From positions 12,430,577-12,494,576 of the forward strand of contig NC_092582.1 in NCBI RefSeq assembly GCF_037975245.1: 64,000 nt of DNA, in the 5' to 3' direction. How positions within the stretch are numbered: the first letter of the stretch is position 1; each line of letters starts with the position of its first letter. This DNA is from Apostichopus japonicus (taxonomy: Eukaryota > Echinodermata > Holothuroidea > Aspidochirotida > Stichopodidae). The notes beneath the pieces were generated by a model that was given only the letters and a program-made list of their open reading frames with translations, was not told where the DNA came from and did no database searches. A program made the translations under genes and the position numbers. This document shows, in pieces, positions 1 through 11,400 of the stretch.

Positions 1-360
1 ATACATTTACGGGATTTGCAATATAATTTTTTGCGTTATACGCATTCCAGTTCAATAAAATGACAAATATAGTTTTAGCAATCATTTTGGGACGGAACTC
101 TAAAATAGCTCAAGTTCTTTCTAGGGTGAAAATATTATCAGAAAAAAACGTACAAACCAAAATAAAAGAAGGAAAATAAGAAGAGGAAAATGTCAAGGAC
201 AATTTGAGTATTTTGCTCGAATTTTCAAATGCGCATGACTCGTTTGCATATATTATGTATACTAAAGTACTACACGGTATTCGATGTTCAAGGATGACTA
301 GGGTTGATATGTCATATTATATATTATATATTACATATATTTATACATATATATCTATAT

Positions 361-371
361 TACGATCCCAA

Positions 372-435
<64 letters not shown>

Positions 436-441
436 GGGATC

Positions 442-444
<3 letters not shown>
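361..444. repeat. Perfect palindrome with (TA)n core
   Basis: Arms TACGATCCCAATTA (361-374) and TAATTGGGATCGTA (431-444) are perfect reverse complements flanking a TA dinucleotide run, itself self-complementary. The whole can form a hairpin or cruciform of about 84 nt. A further TA run continues to ~471. Confidence 0.9.
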
Positions 445-475
<31 letters not shown>

Positions 476-525
476 TCAGACAACCACTACATATTTATAT
501 TAATAATAATAATAATAATAATGAT
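445..525. repeat. (TA)n followed by (AAT)n microsatellites
   Basis: TA units to ~471 and AAT units at ~499-522. The Tyr-Ile peptides read from this stretch are repeat artefacts. Confidence 0.9.
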
Positions 526-3500
526 AAAAACTCACTTTTTCGTGAATTTAAATTTCCATATAAATGTCCATTATAGTTACCGAAAAATGTGGACAATGTT
601 TTGTGTTGTACCCAGAGTGTATATAATCACCTTGTAAATATATAGGCATAATTTAGTGTTCATATCTGTCGTTTAGTCCAATAAACGTTGCATGCTGATC
701 GTGATTCTAATGTGCCTCGATTTGTTTTCGATAGATTTACCTTTCAATGGGCCAAAATGCGAGAATGCTCTTGAAATGGGCAAATTCGATAATGACCTCC
801 ACACAAACTTTGGCCCGCCGAATTTCAGGTATTCTCTGCTACTTGGGCTTTTATTTTAGTTTAATATTTCTCAGTCCTATATATTGTGTCTTAAACTCTT
901 AATCAATATAAAGGACAACAATCATTCAAGGCTGAAGTCAGTCAGGCACAATTTTGCTCTTAATATTTTACAATGAGTGATTGTTCACACGTTATAATAT
1001 TTTGCGGCCATGACAGTCTTTATTTCCCTGTATTGATTCTGTGTTTATTCAGGTGATCTAATTGCGTAATGATCTGTACATGATAGCTTATTGGCAATGT
1101 CAAGCCACATTGATTGATGAGGACTCCGTCCATTTAATAATAAATTATCAAAATCTAGACTGTAAGTACAGTTAATATCAACATATACTGTAACAAGCAT
1201 AATATATATATATATACAAACATATATACGAACACGCATGCAACCATAGCAAATGATGAGGTCAAATTATGGTGAATCTTTAGATGTAATGACAAGATTT
1301 ATCGAAGAATACCACTGATCACGTGACTATTTTGATCGTTCATGATTGGATCAGCTCCCATGCAGCAGGTGTGACGGAAGAGGCTTTCATTTTTGGGTGG
1401 GGGTGGGGAGGGGGTGTACGAACTTTGAGGGACGACGGGACCTGTGAATTTGATTTCAGGTGGCAACCACAAAATTACCTCAAATCTCTGAGTCTCTAAG
1501 ACATCACAACCTCACCTATAGTACACCAAAGGCTGCATTCTTATTTGGTTTTGCAGGCGACACCCGAACATAGAAATATGGTATGTCTTGCATCGAATTG
1601 TTCCCGAAGATTTATTCTTCCTCGGGGGCCCTTCAACCTTGGGGCTCCTAGAAACTTATATGTAGGCATTTATTTCATACGCCGACGCTGCCTATACACG
1701 ACTAAATTGTTAAATGACACTTTATGTTTTAACAAATAAAAAAAAGAAAATTTCATTTACGAGAAGGAACACTATATATTAAAAAATGTAGAAATGGTAC
1801 TTTATATTAACAAAAAGGGAAATTTCTTATGGAAAAGGAGCACTTTTCGATATTACACTTCTCATCAAACAAGTCATGAGTTAAAAGCGATCTTAAGCGT
1901 TATCTCGCCTCAGTCTCTCACCTTGAGACTGCTTCCAACTAAATAGCTATTACAACACGTCCTGGTGCTAATTAAAATATTACACATGCCTCCCTAAATC
2001 AATTAATCAAGTATACACATATAGATAAGATAAAAGCCAACACATTTTATCGATCAAGGATCGAGATAACGAGACACAGACACATTATAATGTAAAACCT
2101 ATTCGATATATGTATACACGAAAGGGTTAAGAGTTCCCACGAACACAGCGGATTACACTGGATCAGACGTACTTCTAAGTGAGATAACTTTTGCCACCTA
2201 ATTCCGTACACTTCAGTAGTGATATACGAATGAACTTCTTCATCTCGGGTCATAATCGTGAGCAGTGCTATCTATCGACATCCATGCTCCAAATGTAGGT
2301 GGACGGGAATTGTGGTTGTGTGTTGGGGGGGGGAGCCCCCCTTGTAAGGAGAATGAGACCAATTTTGGCTGAGGAAATCCCATATTGGCAGATTGGATTT
2401 TGTTTTGGCATGGTATATATCATGAGAAAATTGTTATGATTTATTTTCTTCACATTGAGGAAGGCAGTGGCTGAGAAGGTTACAGATGGTGTTTATGTGG
2501 GCTGGTGTAGGCCGTTGCTTGGCAGTTCCCGCCCCCACCCCATCCCACCCTACCATACGATAATATGCTATATTGATGAATATTCACATTAACTAATCAA
2601 GCTGTGTAAGAACAAACATGCATTGTCTAAATGATAAACACTTATTGAGTGTAAGTGCTTATAATGCATTTACTAAATTTGGTACATTTTGCTCTGATTT
2701 ATGCAAATTCTACTATGCAATCAACCCAAAAATTGCATCAATTAGTATAACATATATAGGGTTATCCTGGTTTTATTGCACTATAGTCTCAACATATTGA
2801 ACCTCAAATGATAACTCTATAGATTTCCTTACGATTGGGAAGAGGGAAAGCATATAAAGTATGCCTATACACATTATTAATATTTTTTTTTTAAATTGAT
2901 GTTTTATTTTGGTGTGTACACTTCAAGTTCTTGTCTCCCAGGACTCGAAAGAGTATGATATGTCACCTTATCCATAGTTACATGCAACTCTTCATTTGCT
3001 TAATTTGAACTGAACAGTGATGTTAGACACCTCACCTTCGTTATAACACTACAGGCGGAAAATGCGGATCTGTTTAAATTTTTAATTCTCTTGAATTAAA
3101 ATGTCACGAATCACCCGTACAACCTGTCACCCTCGTAAAGAGTGTCCGCAGCATGCATAATGTCAATCCATGTGCATCATGTTGTAACGATTTTCAATTT
3201 CCTCTATCGTGACTCGTGGTAGTGGGAATGCTGCGCATGCGCTCGTTGTGTCCTCTTATCGGCTGCATGTATATAGGGCCTTCAAGTTGAGTCAGTCGTG
3301 ACGTAGTATTAGAGTGGCATTTTGATGTATATTTGTATAGCCATTCTATTCTTGAGGGCTTGAACAAGTCTAATCTAATAAACCAAGGATCTATTAAATA
3401 TATTATTTTGTTCACTGAAGATCTTGTCCAAGAATGGTGAATACTCTTTACAGCTTGGTCGTTCTGACCTCTAACCTCAAAAGTATATCACCAAGTGACT

Positions 3501-4233
3501 GATCAGGAATCAATTCCTGCAATCAATTCAGGAGCAATCCTGGCTCGGCCCTTTTTATATAGAACAGGTGGAAAAAAAATTGTATGGTATATCTTGAGAA
3601 TTAAAACAATTATCACAGCAGACATACATGGACAACGACCGAACACTTTTCTTTTACTAGTTTTGACAACAAGTAGTTCAAGACTGTAAAATATTTTTTG
3701 TATAACTTTTGTTTGGTTCTGTTGACTGCATCATACATGCTGTCATTTACATTTCTTTGCTCTCGCGAATTTGTTTACAAATTCGCATCAGCCAGTCTTT
3801 TCTGCATGTTGTTGCATTGCCTGATATATATTTTTTTCTATAGTTTGTCGTATATCAAACACTTGTTGTTGTCGAGGTTCCTCGGGAATCTCTAATGACA
3901 GACTTTGGTTCGAGTCCGAAGGTCTTAGGTGTATGGAGTCCCTTTGAGCTCTTCTATTAATGTGATGTTACTCCACTTAAGAGGAAAATAAGAACTCGAA
4001 CCGAATTGTTTATTACTGGATAATATAGGTAATAAGCCCGATGAACCGAAAATCGTTCGTAAGGTGACTTGCTAAAATTGCCGTGAATACTTTGGAAATT
4101 GCAACAACAATAATACAGCGTTGTTTTTCGAGGGTCTGGCATTATTCCTTTCATGGTATTGATAGTTTTCTTAGATGTTGGTTTATTCACACGAACTGAG
4201 CAAAACAGTGTTTTCACTGATTTTTGTGTCATC

Positions 4234-4746
4234 TAGTGGCGTATATATAACCAGGGAGTTGTTTCCATAACAACTCCCTGATATAACCAGGGAGTTGTTT
4301 CCATAAAAACTCTCTGATATACCCAGGGAGTTGTTTCCATAACAAATCTCTGATATAACTAGGCCGGTACTGCAGTGCGACACTCCCGGGGCACAGGCTC
4401 CAGACAGGCCCGGTGTCAATGACCGACAAATATAGCCTCTAGTCGGCTGAAGACAAGTTTCATAATGTGAAAATTTGAGTAATTTCCTTACGTCTTTACA
4501 TACGATTCAGTGCAGTCCTTTCAGTTCTCTTACGATACCTTCCATCATGGCAATTCAAACGAAAACTGTCTTCAACAGAGAAAGCACGAGAGTGCCATAC
4601 CTGGGTGTTTAGAGGTGCCAAATAAAAAACTAATATCTTACACAAGCCCAAACCACGTATAGTTGGGTTTGGGTGAATGTAAAGTCTCCTTGGGGTACCC
4701 ATTTCCGTTGATGTACCTGGCCACATCGTTCCTTGCTACGCCACTG
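4234..4746. mobile_element. Non-autonomous hAT-like element (513 bp) with 8-bp TSD
   Basis: The termini are TAGTGGCGTA (4234-4243) and TACGCCACTG (4737-4746), inverted repeats of the CAGTGGCGTA type common in hAT elements. They are flanked by perfect 8-bp direct repeats GTGTCATC at 4226-4233 and 4747-4754, the target duplication length of hAT transposons. The interior has no transposase frame, so the element is non-autonomous. A 36-nt palindromic tandem array occupies its left end. Confidence 0.85.
4247..4358. repeat. 36-nt tandem array of palindromic units (three copies)
   Basis: CCAGGG phases at 4251, 4287 and 4323 give an exact 36-nt period. Each unit can fold as a hairpin: CAGGGAGTTGTT, loop TCCAT, AACAACTCCCTG. 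The second and third right arms carry point changes. The array lies just inside the left end of the hAT-like element. A related hairpin occurs at 14613-14664. Confidence 0.9.
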
Positions 4747-4754
4747 GTGTCATC

Positions 4755-6913
4755 AGACTTTACTTATATATAGGTCGACTTGAATGGCTTCACTTCAGTC
4801 TCTGTAAACCCTTTCAACCATGATTCAACATCTGTTCCGCACTGATACACCGTACACATGCATACTGTTTATTGTGTGCATTAGATGTTAAATGATGCAA
4901 TTACAGCCTACATACAACAAACCGTGTATTTGAATAACACAATACTAGGTTATATATAAATGAATTCAACCTGAACGAAAGTGTACGCCATGGTTTATAA
5001 AACATGGTCACCATGCAAACTGATGCTATTTGCAATATTTTTAATCAAGGCCCCGTTGCACATGGAGGGAGACTTTCTTCACGGTACAATGATAAAGCGC
5101 CAAGTCACCCCAAAATTCCTGATGCTCGGGGCACAGTACGAGCATGGGAGGTACGTGTTAGAGCGGGAGGTATATACTGCTTCTGTGGAAGTTTTTTATC
5201 AGTTTTAGAGTAGCTAGACAAATCAGGCAGTATAGCGACTTTAGAATATCTGTTTTTCTTTCTGCAAATTCCCTTTCAACGATTCGTTAGAAAAAGAACT
5301 TTGGACAGAAATTTAGTCTCAGATTGCTCGGCCGAGGGTGTGCAAAATGGCACAATAACCCAACAGCATAAAAAGCTTCTGAGTACTATACCCAGATATT
5401 AAAGGGAATACGCAAATGTTAGCTCACTACATCTACGTTTGGCAAGTTTATCTGTTTCGATTGAAGTGAATCGCAATGGTGACAGAAGTGGGGTAAGCTG
5501 GTGAAATTCGCCAAAAGTTCAACGAAAAGTCAACAAGTAAAGTCAGACTTAAGGTTAGGTATACTTTACGTAAGTTAGGTACGAGTAAAGTATCGTTAGA
5601 GATTTGCGTTCACGTAGACGCGTAGAAAAACTTTATATCCAATATTATAACAGAGTTACATCGTCTCAGCTGAACGGAGAGCGCTTTCTTTCAAATAATA
5701 CTTTATCTGACGTTTTACTTCGTCACTATAGACATGTCTTTCCCGGCATATAGGGGTACCACTGAATATGCAGAGATTTCTTACCTTACCGAGCAGTAAA
5801 ACGCAACATTTCGTCACCTTCCTCTGCATTATGTGCCAAAACATTAATTCTACGTTGCTTGAAAACCTCTGTGCAAAGCGATTTAACGTTAAGTAACACT
5901 AGTTCCGCCATGCAGGAATCACGATTCAACTTGAGTCTGTATATGCACTTTCCATCCAGTCATGATGTTGACCGAATTAATATTTTCTAAGCTATAATAT
6001 CTGAGTGCAAAAAGCACATAAAAGTTATTGACAAAGAGATTAAGAATAAATGTCACTCACCTTATTAAAAAAAGAGCATTTGCTCAGAATAAAAAGAAAC
6101 ATCAAAAGTGATATTTGTTTATACCCAAGTTCTGACAATTCAGCACGCGCCAATTTACACTCGTTTTACTTAAACACATTCATCGTTGGTAGATAGTAAA
6201 CGTTTTCCGATGTATGCGTAAGCCTATAATAAAAAGAAATGTGCATTGATTAAGCAACACATAATCATGCGTTTCAGAGAGCAAACACCATACTGCCTGA
6301 GATGAGTAGAAAAGCAGATTTTTCTGTGTCTAAATGGCAAAATGATATTCTCCCGGGCTAGCTATTAGCAATATTACTCAGTGTTATTGTAATAGTATCT
6401 TATCAAGTTATCTACATCGAAACTGCCAGCAGTTCGAATGGACGAGTCCATTTTGGCCTTACACAGCAGACAATAATAACAAGGTTTTTATATACTAAGC
6501 GTTCTGCCGCACGTAAACAAATTGAGGATATCAGAGACGGGAAGATCTGGTCTCGCTTCAGTACGCAAGTGGAAGCCTGGCCTGTAAGAGTGTAATTTGC
6601 CTGCATTTTAAGTGGTAACCGGTGAGCACTTCGCGAGATTTTTTTTTATTGTCGAGGCGGTAATGAAACAGAAAAGAAGCTAAGCTGTGTAAACGTTTGT
6701 AATGAAAGTTCGCAAGTATTATTATCTTTCGTGCGCATCTACCGTGGTTTATGGGAAATGACAAATAATTGATTTTCGTTTGGATGTATCATTTTATTTT
6801 TAAGTTTTATATCTTTCACAAGAGGATATTTCACTGTTGAAGCGAGGATTATATTGCAACGAAAATTTGTGTCAGGAGTAACCCAAGAGGGAAGATAGAA
6901 AACTGCCGTCACT
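4755..6913. other. Region immediately upstream of DDAH exon 1
   Basis: No protein-coding signal recognised. It should hold the promoter and 5' untranslated sequence if 6914 is the first coding exon, but no TATA box, CpG island or initiator could be assigned with confidence. The ~90 nt before the ATG are purine-rich. Confidence 0.5.
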
Positions 6914-7279
6914 ATGTTTGGAGGGTCAATAACATTAAATTCTAGCAAATCTAAAAACTCACTGGATGATTCAACATATATTCTACCGGGGAAATGTCCC
7001 GCCGCTTTTGAGTACACGGCGGGTCTGGTGTGCAGGATACCGGACAGTGCGAAGGAAGAAGTAGAAAAAAGAAATGGACTTAAATTTGATCTAGAACTAG
7101 CAAGAAAGCAACACGAACGATACATCATTACTCTTAGAAAACTGAAAGTAAATCTTTTTGAGTTAGAAGCAGACGAGACGAAGCCATTGCTTTTATTTTT
7201 GGATCGAAAGGCAGTCGTACGAGATGGCATTGCATTTATACCTAGGCCGCCCGTAGCAGACGATCAGTGGGAAGAGGAG
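6914..7279 (+). CDS. DDAH1: DDAH-like gene, coding exon 1 (residues 1-122)
   Basis: N-terminal part of a dimethylarginine dimethylaminohydrolase homologue. The family hydrolyses asymmetric methylarginines to citrulline and methylamine in the cytosol, relieving inhibition of nitric oxide synthase. The ATG at 6914 is preceded in frame by a TAG at 6896-6898, so the coding start is bounded. Residues 29-32 (PAAF) and the following strand, the helix LELARKQHERYI (60-71), LEADETKP (84-91) and IPRP (109-112) align with vertebrate DDAH1 exon 1, after an N-terminal extension of about 22 residues. The exon ends at GAG|GTAGGG (phase 0), which fits the phase-0 acceptor of exon 2. The open frame runs on only to 7303 inside the intron. 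Oddity: residues equivalent to human Asp73, Glu78 and Asp79 are Leu92, Asp97 and Arg98, and the basic patch containing human Arg98 is replaced by the acidic ADDQWEEE. It may be a divergent or inactive paralogue, or an alternative first exon. Homology is clear; the link to exons 2-3 rests on order, strand and phase. Confidence 0.8.
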
Positions 7280-7824
7280 GTAGGGAAGGACTATCATGCA
7301 TGACTTCAACATGTATGGTTTTATTAACACTAGGTTGTTAGGCTCCTAGATGACCGAAGCGCACGTATAACATGTATAACTAAGCTCTACTTTTCTCTAA
7401 CTAATTACTAATCAGTCTGTTGGAAAATGTTAAAAAGGGTAGCTTAGCCTGTCCACGTATTTAGCTCGAAAGTAGCATGATAATTCAAGCAAATGTCTAA
7501 AGATAAGCTTATTGCCAAGTGCTCATTTATTCCTACAATAATGTTGTTATCAAGATTAAGGTAGTTTTCGATAACATAAATGTCACTTAAAACGAATGTA
7601 TGGTTTTACACGGATTGGTTACCGTACAGCTAAACTCTATTCTCAACTTTTCGCCAATTGAACTGAGTAAAACAGCTCTGTGAATAACATCCATGCAACT
7701 AAAATTATAGGCTCATCTAGTACAGTTGTATCTAGTGTCGACATCCCTGCCTGTTCTAGCTTTATGCAGAAAGTGTGCTTTTAGACACTTTTTAGAGGGT
7801 CCCCAGTCTCTTGCAATATGATGC

Positions 7825-8473
7825 CAAGGGCGGCGGAACCGGGGGGGCACAGGGGGCACGTGCCCCCCCACTTTTCCTCAGGTTAAAAATGTGCCCTTTT
7901 TCTACATAAAAATTGAGGTGTCTCAAGTTAGCAAGTGGCCAGGGAACCAGAATGAACACTCGGGAAGGGCCGTTTCCGGCCATCTGAGGGGTTTGTAAAA
8001 CCAAAAATTTTCTTGTACGCTCCGCGCCAACCGATGGTGGCGCTCCGCTCAGATAGTCGTGCATACAACTTGCAATTCCTGGCTACGCCCCTGACTTTTA
8101 ATGAATTTCTGTGGGTCAAACTCAAAGCTATTTCGAATGGAAAAAATGTGTTAAGATATTAACAAGAAATAAACTCTAATTCGGAAGATTCCTACATTAG
8201 CAACTAACATGATTTCATCTCATTTTGTCTCAAAAAGAAAACTTGTTCCTTGTTTCCCACTTTGCACATTGGATATTGCAGTGCCAGTATGCATATTTTC
8301 CTTGAGGGGGGGGGGCGTTGATGGAGTGATGTGTATACGCAAATAAGATAATACAATAAGAGTTATAAAGGGTACCGTACTAAATAAAAGGCTGCATCAG
8401 TCCAATCGAATTTCTGCAAAGTGCCCTTTGATGTCGGTGCCCCCCCAGATTAAAAGTGCTTCCGCCGCCCTTG
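7825..8473. mobile_element. Non-autonomous hAT-like element (649 bp) with 8-bp TSD
   Basis: It starts CAAGGGCGGCGGAA and ends with the inverted complement TTCCGCCGCCCTTG. Both sides carry the perfect 8-bp direct repeat TATGATGC (7817-7824 and 8474-8481). The subterminal GGGGGGCAC...GTGCCC stretches are also inverted between the ends. Open frames inside (minus strand, 7792-8125) show no transposase motif. It sits in DDAH intron 1, about 550 bp after exon 1. Confidence 0.85.
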
Positions 8474-11400
8474 TATGATGCACTACCATGTGCTTACTTG
8501 TAGCCACTAGTAAAGTCTATGGACTTTCCAACTACCAGTACCACATGTTAGCTTTGATTATAACATATTCTGAATGTGTTTCTCATGAGAGTAGGCCATG
8601 GGCCTCAAAATAATGAACAACTGATCCCTGATGCACCCCTTCCCTCCACCTTTTGGGTACACCACTGATTTCTATCATAATTTGGTCATCCAAATTACAA
8701 CTATTCCCCATCCTCCCTCACTCTACCCTGTCAGCAACATGAAGAGAAAGTGAGCTGTAATTCAAAGGGCCATTCTCAATCCCACATTCTTATACTTGGC
8801 ATGATGTAAAACAACCACCTAGATCGAACCTCTAATCATTTATGAAGTCCTGTGTCTTTGTAGCTGACTAAGTTTCATTTCTAAGTTACCATATTTAACC
8901 AGATTAATTACAATCACTATAGTGGAATGGATACAGATGCTATGAATATGCAGTTCTATTGAATATTGGCCCAAATTTGTTTCGGCTATCCCGACCAATT
9001 TCTCCGCAGACAGTGAGGGATGCTGTGTTCAATTCTGGACAAACTACATGTGATAGTGACAAAGAGCAAGATGCTTTGAGTTTCTGGTTGGTACTGAAAG
9101 CTGAAAGTGCCAATGTTTCAGATCTCTGTATTTTGGGTCAAAATATACTGATAACTGTGCCTTTTGAATGTACACTGCATTGTGCTGGAAAATGAACTGT
9201 TCAGTGTAAATTTTAACCAACAGATGAATAACATATCTAGAGTAGCTAAGATACCTATCTACTGTATCCATTCAGATTATACTAAACAATCTCTTCAATT
9301 AAAAACGTAAATGATTGTCTCGTTGTGGTTTGATTTAAAAATGTGTCATTCTTGACATTTATGTGAATATAATTTTGTGGGAAAAAAAATGTTTTCTTAT
9401 CATAAACTAACATCATCTTTTATTAATAATACTTCATATAGTGTTTAATTTTTCAACCCATATACTTTTAATATTTGTTGAAGAAGCTCAACCATAAACA
9501 AAAATTTGTCCATGCAGACATTGAAAAACATTGAATTCTATCCTTGTGAAGACTGATCGATTTCCTTGTTCCTCGATCCCCTCCCCTCCCCAAAAAGTGT
9601 GTCCTTTGATAAACTTATACCAGTCTTACAGTTTAAATATGCATCGTCTTTGTAACATATTCTGAAATGTGTTACCTGACCATACTGTAGTTGGCAAGTT
9701 TCAGTAGTTAACATAATCAAAAATGTCTACATTCAAGTCATATCAGAACATGCATCCTGCACACTTTGCAGTCTTCGAAATATTGGATGAAATATATGCG
9801 AACACTCAAGCGGTAGCATTAAAATGTCCACGCAAATGTCATGAAATTTTCATCACAATTATGAAATATAATACCTACTCGGAGATTCAATGCAGCATAA
9901 AAAAAGCTGTAAAGTAACCCCGTCTGATTGCTTACCACCATAAATTTCGGGCAGACTTGGATTATATCTTGGCAGCGATATATATATATACTGCTGTGAT
10001 AGATTTAGCGTTCTAATTGTGCCTTATTTGTCCCATGTTATGAATTCTCCTGTGTTTATGAGACTTCTACTACTGTGACCACTTAGTACATGGCGGTATG
10101 GGATATTTTGCCGTTTGCAGCTTGTGAAAACACTGAATCATGTGTATGAATGAGGTACAGTATATGTAGTATGTGCTCAATTGCTTAAATAGTTAAATGG
10201 TATGGAATTTCCTATGAAGTAGAAGGGGAAGTTTGGGTGGTGAAAGGGGGAGGGGGAGAAAGATAGCATAAAACACTTGTCACCTAACTTGAAACTTTAC
10301 CCGATAATTGTTGTGTCTAGTGCAAGCAATTTGCCTCTTTCCCTCTAAAAAATTCTTGTTCATTGTCTCCCTCTTCAATCTCCCCTGTCCCCTCCCCCCC
10401 ACCTATCCCATAACCCTTCCCTTCAAAGATGCTACCTATTGGAGTAATATATATGCATACTAGTTTTTTTTTATCTGAAGTGTCTCAATCATTTACAAGA
10501 ACTTGTGTATAGAATAATGTTACAAAAGTTTATCAAACTGTTTCTGTTCTTCTAGCTTCCTGATTAGGTCAGGAAGGTGTGTAAGGAAGCATTTATGCAT
10601 AAATCTATATTAAATTAAAATAGATAACTACTGCTGTAAAGAAATGATAAATGGGAAGAGTAGGTGGGCAGGTAGGTGAACTTCACGTAAGTCAGAAGTT
10701 CATTTGATAAACGGTAAATCCACTTCACAATCTTTGGCTGCTTGAGGCATCTATTCTAGGAGAAACAAAAACTCCATGTGCCTAATTTATTTTAGCTACC
10801 TTAAAGCAGTGTTTTGTGTTGATATTGGTAACAAAAATTTATATGTTTTTTTAATAAGTAAATTAATTTTCTTACCTTATCATTTGAAACATTTATTTTC
10901 ATCGCTCATAATTAGATGTTTTCTCTCTAGCTCATATATGCCTTTTGACTCTTTGCAGTCTTTGTGTTGTTTCTCTATTCAGATTGGCCTGTATAATGAA
11001 ATCTCAGCTCGACATTTTTTAATATTGATGTAATCATGCATACATTCATATCATGATATATATGCCTAACTGTAAGTGCTCATATTACACTGCTTCCTCT
11101 CCAGAACAGAATCAAAAGTGTTGATTAAATTAAAACCGCATGGCTTATATAAATATATCCTATCCGTAACAGAAACGCTTTTACACAGCTTGCCCTCAGT
11201 TGGGTGTTATCGTCTAAAGTGAAAATGTAGAATTATTATTATTATTCTTTTCCGTGGCTGCGAAGGTTCCGCTCGTCAGAGGCTGTTGCAATACCAAGCG
11301 GGGAATATTGGTTTTTCTGTTTCAAGGTGGTCTTAGTATCAAACATCCACCAGTTTGTCAATAAAATCTATGTTTCTGGGCCCGCGCTGTCTGGCAACGC

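Larger units (their letters stand above)
1..4233. other. Upstream non-coding DNA, left flank
   Basis: AT-rich sequence with microsatellites (listed separately), a G/C homopolymer patch near 2320-2342 and C-rich patches. Short open frames show no domains or splice-consistent exons. Nothing else supportable was seen. Confidence 0.6.

Noticed and set aside
204-637. Open frames rich in Tyr-Ile repeats
   Set aside because: They are translations of the TA microsatellite with no other protein character.
4247-4358. Possible CRISPR array
   Set aside because: The 36-nt units abut without unique spacers, and the setting is a eukaryotic transposon.
4183-4429. Minus-strand frames with repeated YGNNSL / KQLPGYIRE peptides
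   Set aside because: They read through the 36-nt palindromic array of a non-autonomous hAT-like element.
6739-7230. 163-aa minus-strand frame opposite DDAH exon 1
   Set aside because: It is the antisense shadow of a coding exon with clear plus-strand homology.
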